From Aquabacterium sp. A7-Y (GTDB taxonomy: Bacteria > Pseudomonadota > Gammaproteobacteria > Burkholderiales > Burkholderiaceae_C), in assembly GCF_026153205.1 (NCBI RefSeq), contig NZ_JAPFBW010000029.1:27653-91652 (forward strand): a stretch of DNA of 64,000 nt. The letters run 5' to 3'. Below are positions 8,275-16,625 of this stretch, in pieces. The position numbers and the translations under genes were made by a program. Below the pieces are notes generated by a model. The model was not told the origin of the DNA, did not search any database, and worked only from the letters and a program-made list of their open reading frames with translations. Each line of letters starts with the position of its first letter. Within the stretch, counting starts at the first letter, position 1.

Positions 8275-8802
8275 TCATCGTTGCAATGAATGGGCGCGGC
8301 TCGTAAGGCTTCTCAACCACTCCGGGGGGAGTCTCCATCGCTCGGCAAGACGGTTCGCTCTCGGAAGACACTTCTCGATCCATTCGCCGCGCGCCTTCCC
8401 AGAACGCTTAAGGAGGGCCTCCTGATCAAAGGCATCGGAGCGAGAGTCGAAGCGGACAGCACCGAGAAGATGCCAGTGCCGGCCCCGCGTCCACCCCTTA
8501 TTCGTCGGCGAGTTGTGCGAACGAAATCGCTGCCGAAGGTCTGTAGTGGCGCCGACGTAAACGATGCCGCACCGCGAGACAAGTAGATATGTCCAGCCAC
8601 GATCTCTTCGAACTGTTCGACCCGAGGTAGAAGCCGAGGATCGCTTTGGTTTTGTGTTGTACCGGCCCCGTTGGTAGTGGGAATTTACACCGAGCACGAC
8701 GTTCAGGGACACGCCAAGCTGCTCCGCGATTTGTTCAAAGGTAAATCCACCTTGCTCAAGCATGGCGAGCACCGGTGCAGTTTTGGGGGTTGGTTTTGCC
8801 AC
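8275..8802 (-). CDS. GIY-YIG nuclease-like protein with HTH
   Basis: The C-terminal ~100 residues resemble a GIY-YIG domain: TYLLVSRCGIVYVGATTDLR carries GIV and YVG, followed by RQRFRSH with the catalytic-type Arg and a QEALL Glu. The N-terminal part contains a Hin-like helix-turn-helix (GFTFEQIAEQLGVSLNVVLG). Such proteins may nick or cut DNA; here the HTH could give specificity. The frame remains open upstream to an ATG at 8979, but that would overlap the preceding gene by ~90 bases, so I chose the GTG at 8802; an ATG at 8763 is also possible. It is the last gene read in the PAAR/zinc-ribbon direction. Confidence 0.6.
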   Translation of the reverse strand: MAKPTPKTAPVLAMLEQGGFTFEQIAEQLGVSLNVVLGVNSHYQRGRYNTKPKRSSASTSGRTVRRDRGWTYLLVSRCGIVYVGATTDLRQRFRSHNSPTNKGWTRGRHWHLLGAVRFDSRSDAFDQEALLKRSGKARGEWIEKCLPRANRLAERWRLPPEWLRSLTSRAHSLQR

Positions 8803-8890
8803 GGACGTTGTGCTCTTACGGACGATTAATCTGTCCTTGCGAGGGCGGCTTTCCAGTGCAGCAACCCGCCCACCTGAACTCGATTGATGT

Positions 8891-9994
8891 TCACGTCGCA
8901 CTCGACGAATGCCGCGGTGAGCTGCCGTAGCGCGGCCGCGCGCGAGACTGACCGTTGCGGATCTGCGCTGCGTGAGCACATTCGGGACACCAGTGTCCGT
9001 TGCGAACGATCCCCAAAGTCGTCTGCCACTGATGTCCCCGGTCGCAGACCCAGGTCAACTTCGTGAGTGTGTTGGTGTAGGTCGTTGAGAGGCACTGCCC
9101 GCCACGGGCATGCGCGGCCTGCCTGGCAGCCTCGATGCCCAAGCGCAGTTTCTCCAAGTTGCAGGCGCGGCACCAGGCACCTCTCAGGGCTCTTGCTCCC
9201 GATGTCTCCCATTCGTGTCCCGCGGCGCAGCGAAAGCGGTACTGGTGCATTCCACCCAGATAGGCCTCGCTTTCGCACGTGCCGCCCTTGGCTGCCGCCG
9301 CAGCTTGCAGCCGCTGCAAGCCGTCGGGCAACCGGTAGGCGAGCCGCTTTTCAGCCGAAGCACAGCGCCTACACCAGGCGCCGCGTGCTACCTCCCCACC
9401 GGCCGCGTCCCACTCGTGTCCCTGCCCGCATCTAAAGCGATACCGGTGCGCACTACCGAGGTAGGCATCGCTCAAGCAAAGTCCGCCCTTGCCGGCTGCT
9501 ACCCGCTGCAGTCGGAGAAGTCCGTCCACCAAAAGGCGGCGTGCGTCGGCGGCAACCTTGACGCACGTTGGACATTGCAGGCATCCGGGCTGGTTCATGC
9601 CACGCTTCGGCGCCCGAAGCCACTCGTGCCCCTGTGAACATCGGAACCGATGCTGTGTCTCCACGCCCTTCCATTTCATTTCCAGGCAGGTCACCCCATC
9701 CCGCTTGGCCGCTTGATGCAGGCGCTGCAGCATGTCTTCGCCACGGCAGTGTTCGCACGACGTCGTCAACCGCAGCACGGCCGATGGCACGGCAAGCAGT
9801 TCATGCCCTCGCCGACAGACGAAGCGGTGACGAACGTGCCACCCGCCCCATACAGTGTCGAGACACTGCCATCCCATCTGGGTCGCGGCCGCCCGCAGCT
9901 TCTTGCTGTGGTCCAAAACCGGGTGAGGCTGCGAAAGCGGGTTCGCCGCTGCGCGCTGCCTTTTGGCGTTCTTGCTTGGCTGCGTCGTGCTCAT
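8891..9994 (-). CDS. protein of five tandem zinc-ribbon repeats
   Basis: This 367-residue protein consists almost entirely of five ~58-residue repeats. Each has an amphipathic helix, then G-x-C-L, an aromatic strand of the type YRFRC-x2-GHEW, and a closing WC-x2-C pair, so four cysteines per unit can bind zinc. The fourth repeat shows it well (MHQYRFRCAAGHEW, then GAWCRAC). This resembles the probable zinc-ribbon family PF14311, but I could not verify that. The start at 9994 is the first Met before the repeats; upstream codons in that frame are noise. It lies 59 bases after a three-repeat paralogue and downstream of a PAAR gene, so it may be T6SS-linked cargo. Its target is unknown; nucleic-acid binding is a guess from the ribbon fold. 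Confidence 0.75.
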   Translation of the reverse strand: MSTTQPSKNAKRQRAAANPLSQPHPVLDHSKKLRAAATQMGWQCLDTVWGGWHVRHRFVCRRGHELLAVPSAVLRLTTSCEHCRGEDMLQRLHQAAKRDGVTCLEMKWKGVETQHRFRCSQGHEWLRAPKRGMNQPGCLQCPTCVKVAADARRLLVDGLLRLQRVAAGKGGLCLSDAYLGSAHRYRFRCGQGHEWDAAGGEVARGAWCRRCASAEKRLAYRLPDGLQRLQAAAAAKGGTCESEAYLGGMHQYRFRCAAGHEWETSGARALRGAWCRACNLEKLRLGIEAARQAAHARGGQCLSTTYTNTLTKLTWVCDRGHQWQTTLGIVRNGHWCPECAHAAQIRNGQSRARPRYGSSPRHSSSAT

Positions 9995-10053
9995 GTCAGG
10001 ACTGCTGTAAAAGGTCCGCCCGAACGATGGTCGGCGCTGACTTGGGAAAGCGT

Positions 10054-10827
10054 TTACCCAGCCTCTGCGGACGATCCCGGTAGGGACGAGGTCTTCCCGA
10101 GAACGTGAGGCCCCCTGCTGCGTTTCGCCTGCATACGCTCTTGCCACGCCTCCTGCTCGCACTGGCGGCACCACACTCCCGCAAACACATGCTTGATCAC
10201 GGCGTTCCATTCGTGACCGCGGGCGCAGCGCCAGCGGTAGCGCCTGGCGCCGATGTACTGCTCCGACAAGCAACTGCCCCCGTGAGCCCGAGCCACTTCC
10301 TGCATCGAAGCAAACAGATGTTCCCTGCGGTGATCCAGGAGTTGGCGCTGCGTGCGCTGGTCGGACGTGGTTCGTTGCGGGGGGCGACGCTTCCTGGGCG
10401 CTGCAAGGCTCGCTGTGGCAGGCTGTTGCCTGAGTTCCCGGCACACTGGGCACCAGTTGCCCTTCAGCACGGATTTGCAGTCCGCGGTCCACTCGTGGCC
10501 ATGGTGGCATTGGAAGCGGTAGGGCGCCCACAATCCGTGGTATTCCTCACTGAGGCATCGGCCCATCCGCTCCAGCGCCGCTTCACGCAATCGGTCAAAG
10601 TTTTCGTGGTTGTACTTCGCCGCGTTCAGGCATCGCAGACAGTGGGGGCGTGCGATGCAACTGTCACCGCGTCGCAGCCATTCGTGGCCGTGAGCGCAAC
10701 GGAAGCGGTACTTGTGCTCGCAACCCAGCCACTGCATATCCAGGCACGTGTTGCCGGCAGCCTGCGCCGCGAGATGAATGGCTCGCATGCGTTCTTCGCC
10801 GCAGACGCCTTTGGGCTCCGTCGTCAT
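10054..10827 (-). CDS. protein of three tandem zinc-ribbon repeats
   Basis: This 257-residue protein contains three copies of the repeat found five times in the next gene (KYRFRCAHGHEW with CLRC; PYRFQCHHGHEW with WCPVC; RYRWRCARGHEW with WCRQC), plus a basic linker between repeats 2 and 3. It starts 14 bases after the PAAR stop, so it is almost certainly in the same operon. In PAAR-linked operons the downstream gene is often an effector, adaptor or immunity protein. The two repeat proteins are clearly paralogous. No nuclease or peptidase motif beyond the cysteine pairs is visible. The start at 10827 is chosen because the residues before it are translated from the PAAR gene in another frame. 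Confidence 0.75.
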   Translation of the reverse strand: MTTEPKGVCGEERMRAIHLAAQAAGNTCLDMQWLGCEHKYRFRCAHGHEWLRRGDSCIARPHCLRCLNAAKYNHENFDRLREAALERMGRCLSEEYHGLWAPYRFQCHHGHEWTADCKSVLKGNWCPVCRELRQQPATASLAAPRKRRPPQRTTSDQRTQRQLLDHRREHLFASMQEVARAHGGSCLSEQYIGARRYRWRCARGHEWNAVIKHVFAGVWCRQCEQEAWQERMQAKRSRGPHVLGKTSSLPGSSAEAG

Positions 10828-10841
10828 GAGCGGCCTTCCTC

Positions 10842-11108
10842 TCAGCCCTTGTCGAAATTGCCGAGGGACGCGATCAACGTGGCGCCGCAGCTGGTCTTGT
10901 GCCCGTCGAAAGCGACCGGCACTCCGTCGACGGTGAAGTTGGGGTCGCCCTCGACGATGGTGCAGTTCTTGTGGCCCTTCTTCGGGCAGATGCACTTGTC
11001 GCCGAGACGAGCGACGGGAATCCCTTGCACGGTGTGGTGGGTCGCGCCGACGGCGACGACTATGCCGCCGTGACTGGTGCGGTCACCGAGACGAATGATG
11101 TTGACCAT
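10842..11108 (-). CDS. PAAR domain-containing protein
   Basis: This 88-residue protein is a stand-alone PAAR domain. It starts MVNIIRLGDRTSHGGIVVAV, then has IPVARLGDKCICPKKGH, and ends with VDGVPVAFDGHKTSCGATLI. These are the repeated PAAR-type strands with the metal-binding His/Cys residues. PAAR proteins cap the VgrG spike tip of the type VI secretion system and attach effectors. It leads an operon with two zinc-ribbon-repeat genes and lies downstream of vgrG, rhs and the rhs immunity gene on the same strand, although a 178-base gap before it suggests its own promoter. Confidence 0.9.
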   Translation of the reverse strand: MVNIIRLGDRTSHGGIVVAVGATHHTVQGIPVARLGDKCICPKKGHKNCTIVEGDPNFTVDGVPVAFDGHKTSCGATLIASLGNFDKG

Positions 11109-11286
11109 TGAAGTTGCTGGTATCCGGAATCAGGAAACAGTCGATTAACTTTGACAAGACCATGATGGCTCTGATTCTGCAGAATCTCGACACTTCGTAT
11201 TGCTGCGGGTAACTTGCGAAGGCGTTGTTGGCAGCTGCAGCACTTAAGGTTTGATCATGCTGCTCGGAATATTGGCGTTAGTTGTT

Positions 11287-11619
11287 CTATGGCTTGACAA
11301 ACTTTGTGTCTTGCTCATCATTTGTTATATAAATTCCATCCAGCTTCCCGCCGGAGTATGTATATCTGTATGTGAAGAAAATTTTCCCATCCAAATACTT
11401 TTCAACCTCCAAGAGAAGATTGTTTTCATAAGTGGCTTTGATGTACGTCCTTCTTGCCGATGCTTCTGCTTCTTTGATTTCGCCAATGAGCTTAACGGGG
11501 TGGTCATACCCCCCAAACATTTCATAGTACTTAACTTTGGTCATAACGCTATCCCCATTTCCTGCAAGTACAGGAATGCCAATGACTGAAGCAACCACAA
11601 AGACTATTGAAGCCCGCAT
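11287..11619 (-). CDS. exported candidate immunity protein for the Rhs toxin
   Basis: This 110-residue protein starts with a clear signal peptide (MRASIVFVVASVIGIPVLAG) followed by a small mixed domain (KYYEMFGGYDHPVKLIGEI ... YTYSGGKLDGIYI). The body resembles small DUF6156-like proteins, but I am not certain. Its ATG overlaps the rhs stop as TAATG, so the two are translationally coupled, which is typical of toxin/immunity pairs. A periplasmic location would fit a toxin that attacks the cell envelope. The gene is strongly AT-rich compared with its surroundings, like the end of rhs, indicating joint acquisition. Confidence 0.7.
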   Translation of the reverse strand: MRASIVFVVASVIGIPVLAGNGDSVMTKVKYYEMFGGYDHPVKLIGEIKEAEASARRTYIKATYENNLLLEVEKYLDGKIFFTYRYTYSGGKLDGIYITNDEQDTKFVKP

Positions 11620-14600
11620 TATTTTGGCCTCTTCTTGGTAGTTAAGTTCAACTCCTTCAGCATTTTTTCTTGGAATGTGTGGCAATTCTGCCCGCCGGGC
11701 CAGCTCCATTGACCATTGTATTTCTTCGCGAAATCTCTTACCTGATTCTGTATTTCTTCACTGCTGCGGTTATCGTTTGAATATACGTCAAACACATTAA
11801 CGCCGCGGCTCCTGTCGCCATGGTGCGGATCTCTGGTCGGTGTTCCCCCGAACCGTCGTTGGCCATTTAGATCACCAGGCACCCCCAAAACTGTCTCGGT
11901 TAGGCTGACTCCTTTGGATGGCCACCATCCATAACTTTCATTTCGGCCCAGCTCCACCCACCAATGGCCGTATTTGTCCTCGGCAGAAAGATCAATGTCT
12001 TTTCTTAGGATTGTTATGTCATTTACCTTGGTTGGGGACTTGGTGGATGGTGTTAACCCCAGGCGGTCTGTCCATCCAATTGGATTTGGTGCGTAGGCGT
12101 GTAGATTGTTGCCGCCGTTTAAACCAATCGGATCACGCGAGGCGAACCGCCCGGAGTGCGGATCGTAGTACCTGTATCGGTTGTAGTGCAGCCCGGTCTC
12201 TTCATCAAAATATTGCCCCTGGAACCGGATCTGGTTGGTGAAGCCCGCCTTCCGCGCCGCCTCGCTGATCACCTCCTTGGCCTGTCCCCACGCCTTGTAC
12301 TGCGCCGCCCAGGCGACGTTGCCCTCGTGGTCCGTGAGTTCCTGCGGTGTGCCCAGGTGGTCGCACTGATAGAAGACGATCTCTTCCTTGCTGAAAGGCA
12401 CCGTTTCTCCCTCGAAATCGCCGTTCCACAGCGGGTCGAGTTCGGTGGCGTATTGCCCTCCGTTGGACGCCATCAACGCCTTCACGTCGGTGGTCGGCGC
12501 CAGTTGGACGATCTCGCTCCTTCTGGCCTGCAGCAAGGGCACGAAGCCACCCGGCTCATGGATATAGTGGACCGTCACGCCGCATTGCGGGTCTGCACTG
12601 CTCTCGAAAGCCAGCGAATTACCGTCCCAGCCATAAAGAGTGGTGCGGGCTGTACCGGAGACTGAACCGTCTTCAGCCGCTCGTTGGCCCCGCTTGGCGA
12701 TGCGTCGGCCCAGCGGGTCATATGCAAAGCTCGTCGTGCCTTGCGGGGTGACCGCCTGGCTCATGCGATTGAAAGCGTCCCACTGGAACGTGCTGTGCTG
12801 CCCGTTGTGCACACGTTCGATGAGGTTGCCCCGCTCATCGTAGCTGTAAGCGCTGCCCGCGTATTCCTTCAGCAGGTTGTCCAGCACCTTGGGCAGCGTG
12901 GGACGCCCATGGGCCTTGCGGTGCTCCCTGTCCTCGACCGAGGGCGTCAGGATGTTGCCCGCCGGGTCGAAGGCAAAGGTCTCCTTGGCCAGCGCGCTGG
13001 TCGCCTGCAGCAGCCGGCCCACCGGGTCGTAGCGATACGCCAGCCGTCCCCTGCGGCTGTCCTCGATGTGGTCGAGCTGCCCGGCCTGGTCGTAGCGGTA
13101 GCGCCGTATGATGCCCGCTTGTGCGCCGACGTTGCTATGCGATTGCTGGTAGGCCTCGCTGATGTCCACCGGCCGGGGCTGCTGGCTATGCTTCACTTGC
13201 TGCTCCAGCAGTCGGCCTAACGGGTCGTACTTCTGGTGCTGCTCCAAGCCGTTGCCCTGCTGCCTGTACACCTCCCGGTGCAGCGCGTCGCGCTCGAAGC
13301 TCAGCATGTCTTCGCCGTCGAGCACCAAGCCATGAATGTGGCCCGAGCCGTAGGTGAGCCACTCCAGCGTGTGCCCGTCCGGCCGCGTGGTGCCGATGCG
13401 CTGGTTCAGCTCGTTGTAGCGGTGTTTCCAGACTGCAGTGCGCCTTTCCGGGAAGAAGAGGCCCAGGTAGTGATGGTGCTCGCGCACCAGGTTGCCGGCT
13501 TCATCGTAGAACCACTGCAGGCGCGCGTGCTCGTTCTTCGCTTCGCCGAGGCGGCCCCCAGGGTAGTAGGCGAAGGTTTCGATCTGCGCGTCCCTGCCGG
13601 GCGCCGTGGCCGTGCGCTTTTGCAGCCGGCCCATCGCGTCGAGTTCGAGTTTCGTCGTGACAGGGCCTTCCACCACTTCGGCCAGCACGCCGGTGGCTTC
13701 CTCGTAGCGGTATTCGGTGCGCTTGCCGTCGAATCCAGTTTCTTCCAGCAGCCGGCCCACTGGGTCGTAGCGGAAACTGTAGGGCTGGTCGTTTTCGTTG
13801 CGCAGTTCCATCAGGCGGCCGAGCTTGTCCCAGCGATAGCCCAGGCGTTGGCCCAGCGCATCAATGCGTTCATGCACCAGGCCAGTCGCTGTGTAGCTGT
13901 AGCTCGTGGTGCGTTTGAGCGCGTCGGTGTGCTTGAGCAGCCGGCCTTCGGCGTCATGGTAGAAGTGCTCTTCGCTTTCATCCGGGTGAACGACCGCTTC
14001 TAGCTGACCGGGGTGGTTGCCGAAGTCCTCGGGTTGATAGACCTGTTGCAGCGCTTCGGGCGTGAGGCGTGTATAGCGGTAGGCGGTCTCGTGGCCGGCG
14101 GCATCCGCTGTCTTCACCAGTCGGTCACGCTCGTCGTAGGTCCATTGTGTGGTGCGGCCGGAACAGTCGGTGTAGCGAGCGAGCTGGCCGCTGGCGGTGT
14201 ATGCCAGCTTCTTGGTGCCTCCCTTGGCGTCGGTGACCTTGGTCACGCGGCCCGCTTGGTCGTAACCGTACTGCGTCTTGTGGCCAAGCGGATCGGTCTC
14301 TTCGCTCAGGCGACCTTGCAAGTCATAGTCGCGCTTCCAGACGCCGCCGTCCGGATCGAGGATGCCAGTGATGCGGTGTCCCTTGTCGTACTCGATGTGC
14401 ACTAGGCTGCCATCGGCACGGGTGTGCTGGATCAGGTTGCCGAACTCGTCGTATCGGAAGTGCTCGGAGCTGCCATCTGGGTGGACATGGCAGGTGATTT
14501 TCTTGGTGTCGTCGCGGTAAAACCACTCCTCGCGCTTGTCGGCGTGGATGACGCGGTAGGTGTAGCCCTTGATGTCGTAGTAGACCCAGGTCTCCTGGCC

Positions 14601-16607
14601 GAGGGCGTCCGTCACGTAGGTCAGGCGGATGTTCTCGTCCCACTCCAGGCGGGTGTCGAAACTGCCATCGTCGGCCCACTCGCGGATGGCCTTGGCGGTC
14701 GGCTCCGTTCCGTCATATTCAAGGTTGATGCCTCGGCCGGTGCGATCGGTGTAGCGAGTGACCAGGTGGTGCTGGTACTGATAGTCCCAGGCAGCGCCGT
14801 TTTCGTCGCGTGCCTGCACCAAGTCGCCTTGCTCGTCGTACTGGTAGGCCGCCAGCTGACGCACCAGCTGGCCGTCCTTGATTTCCCAAAGTCCGAGGAT
14901 GCGGCCGGTCTTGGCATCCGGTTGGACGCCGACGTGGGCGACCGTAGTTTCGCCCTGCTTGCTCAGGATGTCGCTGAGCACCTGCTCGCCGGCGTAAGGA
15001 CCTTCGGTGAGCGTGTGATCGTAGCGCAGGCCGATGGCCGCGCCGTGCAGAGCCTGGAGCGCCACGAGCCGGAAGTGCTGGTCGCCCAGCGTCTGGGCCT
15101 TGCCTTTGCAGGTGTCGACCAACTCGTAGGTTTCGCGCCAAGGGCTGGGTTCACCTTCGGGCAGCGGCTTGCCCACGTCGAGCCACAGTAGCGTGGGGCT
15201 GATGCGTGTGAGCGTGCGGTTCTCGATGGTGTCGCGGTGGCTCTGCCCGACGTCAAGCCAGGGGTAGCGGTGGCTGCGGCCGTCGGCGCCGTGGTAAACC
15301 AGCGCCCGCTGACGGCCCTTGCCCAACACGTCGATGCGGGTGCTGAAGGGTGTCAGCCAACGGGCGCCAAGGCTGCCGTCGTCGAACGCCTGGAGGTTGC
15401 TGCGGTAGGTGCGGCTCCATTCGATGGGTAGCGGTGCTTGCAGCGCGAAGTCGGTGTGGGTGAAGCTCTCGGTGCCGGTGACCAGGCTGATGGACTTGCC
15501 CGTGCTTGCGGGCGCGGGGCCCAGTGGGCAGATGTCCGGATCCCCCTCGGGCTTGGCCTGCTTGCTGACCGCCTCGACCTTGTTGCCGTGGATGTTCTCG
15601 CGCACCTGGGTGCCTTTGTCGGCGCTCATCATCACTTGCCGCGTCTTGCGGCGCTTCGCCACGGCCTGCAGGATGCTTTGCAGCAGCCACATGATGCTGC
15701 GCTCGACGTTGGGGTCTGCCAACTGGGTCAGGCTGGCCCGAAAGCCGGCCTTGGTCTGCTGCAACGTGTTGATGAGGCCCTGCACCGTGGCGCGGGCCTT
15801 CTCGGGCAGCAGGTCGGCGCCTTTAGCACCCACGTAGTTGCCGACTTGCTTGTAGGCGTTGCCGTAGTGGGTCATGCCCACCTCGGCCATGTGCTTGGCG
15901 TTGCGGCCCATCTGCTTGGCCGACTGCATCATCTCCCCAAAGAAGGAGGTGGTCTTAGGGTCATAGACGACACGTGCGGGCGGCGGTGGCGGCGTGTTGA
16001 GCTTGAACAGCGGCTCTTTGCCGAGGCTGCGCTGGAGCACGCTGATGAGCGAGTCAGCGAACTTGTCGGCCCAGTCGGCGCACTCTTTGAGCATGCCGTC
16101 GAGCTTCTGCGTCGCCTGCGTGATGAAGTCCTCCATGGAACCGCTGATGTGGTCGGCCAGGTCCATCGCGAGAACTTCGAGCACCGCCGCACCGATGTTC
16201 TTGGCGCCGGCCGCGAAGCGGCTTCTGACGAGGTGCAGCGCGGGGCGCAGACTCATGCGCACGGCGCCCAGGGTGGGCACGATGCCGATGACGTTGATGC
16301 CGAGCGACACCCAGAGGAAGAAGTCGGCGCTCTTCTTCTTGAGGTAGCTTTCGACGATATGCACCACGTCCATCACGGCGCTGGCCAGCGCCATGATGTT
16401 GCCGAGCACGGGCAGGCTGCCGGCCACGGCGGTCAGGCGGTCGAGCGTGATGTAGTTGTCGGTCTTCTTGCGCAGCCAGGCGTCGAACTCGTTGGCGCTG
16501 GCCTGCAGGTCTTCGGGGGCTATGGTGTTCAGCGGGGCAACGGCCGTCTGCGGCTCGCGCTTGGGCGCCTGCTCTGCTTGGGCCGGCGTCTTTGTAGGCT
16601 CGGTCAT
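11619..16607 (-). CDS. Rhs T6SS effector with papain-like C-terminal toxin
   Basis: This is a 1662-residue Rhs protein. Residues ~55-125 hold hydrophobic segments (LPVLGNIMALASAVMDVVHI and FFLWVSLGINVIGIVPTLGA) like those of T6SS Rhs effectors that need an Eag chaperone. From ~390 it has the pre-repeat domain (SLVTGTESFTHTDF) and many YD repeats (RYDxxG), and the core ends with RYYDPHSGRFASRDPIGL then DRLGL at ~1518. The ~144-residue variable tip contains GHWWVELG (His ~1548) and GGQNCHTFQEKML (Cys ~1642), an order like permuted papain/LRAT-type folds. It starts 18 bases after vgrG, so VgrG is its probable carrier. No DUF1795 chaperone gene is seen nearby. The family is certain; the toxin fold is inferred. 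Confidence 0.9.
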   Translation of the reverse strand: MTEPTKTPAQAEQAPKREPQTAVAPLNTIAPEDLQASANEFDAWLRKKTDNYITLDRLTAVAGSLPVLGNIMALASAVMDVVHIVESYLKKKSADFFLWVSLGINVIGIVPTLGAVRMSLRPALHLVRSRFAAGAKNIGAAVLEVLAMDLADHISGSMEDFITQATQKLDGMLKECADWADKFADSLISVLQRSLGKEPLFKLNTPPPPPARVVYDPKTTSFFGEMMQSAKQMGRNAKHMAEVGMTHYGNAYKQVGNYVGAKGADLLPEKARATVQGLINTLQQTKAGFRASLTQLADPNVERSIMWLLQSILQAVAKRRKTRQVMMSADKGTQVRENIHGNKVEAVSKQAKPEGDPDICPLGPAPASTGKSISLVTGTESFTHTDFALQAPLPIEWSRTYRSNLQAFDDGSLGARWLTPFSTRIDVLGKGRQRALVYHGADGRSHRYPWLDVGQSHRDTIENRTLTRISPTLLWLDVGKPLPEGEPSPWRETYELVDTCKGKAQTLGDQHFRLVALQALHGAAIGLRYDHTLTEGPYAGEQVLSDILSKQGETTVAHVGVQPDAKTGRILGLWEIKDGQLVRQLAAYQYDEQGDLVQARDENGAAWDYQYQHHLVTRYTDRTGRGINLEYDGTEPTAKAIREWADDGSFDTRLEWDENIRLTYVTDALGQETWVYYDIKGYTYRVIHADKREEWFYRDDTKKITCHVHPDGSSEHFRYDEFGNLIQHTRADGSLVHIEYDKGHRITGILDPDGGVWKRDYDLQGRLSEETDPLGHKTQYGYDQAGRVTKVTDAKGGTKKLAYTASGQLARYTDCSGRTTQWTYDERDRLVKTADAAGHETAYRYTRLTPEALQQVYQPEDFGNHPGQLEAVVHPDESEEHFYHDAEGRLLKHTDALKRTTSYSYTATGLVHERIDALGQRLGYRWDKLGRLMELRNENDQPYSFRYDPVGRLLEETGFDGKRTEYRYEEATGVLAEVVEGPVTTKLELDAMGRLQKRTATAPGRDAQIETFAYYPGGRLGEAKNEHARLQWFYDEAGNLVREHHHYLGLFFPERRTAVWKHRYNELNQRIGTTRPDGHTLEWLTYGSGHIHGLVLDGEDMLSFERDALHREVYRQQGNGLEQHQKYDPLGRLLEQQVKHSQQPRPVDISEAYQQSHSNVGAQAGIIRRYRYDQAGQLDHIEDSRRGRLAYRYDPVGRLLQATSALAKETFAFDPAGNILTPSVEDREHRKAHGRPTLPKVLDNLLKEYAGSAYSYDERGNLIERVHNGQHSTFQWDAFNRMSQAVTPQGTTSFAYDPLGRRIAKRGQRAAEDGSVSGTARTTLYGWDGNSLAFESSADPQCGVTVHYIHEPGGFVPLLQARRSEIVQLAPTTDVKALMASNGGQYATELDPLWNGDFEGETVPFSKEEIVFYQCDHLGTPQELTDHEGNVAWAAQYKAWGQAKEVISEAARKAGFTNQIRFQGQYFDEETGLHYNRYRYYDPHSGRFASRDPIGLNGGNNLHAYAPNPIGWTDRLGLTPSTKSPTKVNDITILRKDIDLSAEDKYGHWWVELGRNESYGWWPSKGVSLTETVLGVPGDLNGQRRFGGTPTRDPHHGDRSRGVNVFDVYSNDNRSSEEIQNQVRDFAKKYNGQWSWPGGQNCHTFQEKMLKELNLTTKKRPK

Positions 16608-16625
16608 GTGCTTTTTATGACGCCG

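Noticed and set aside
12100..15450. Repeated short DNA units in rhs as tandem repeat or CRISPR array
   Set aside because: The units are diverged YD protein repeats without constant repeat/spacer lengths.
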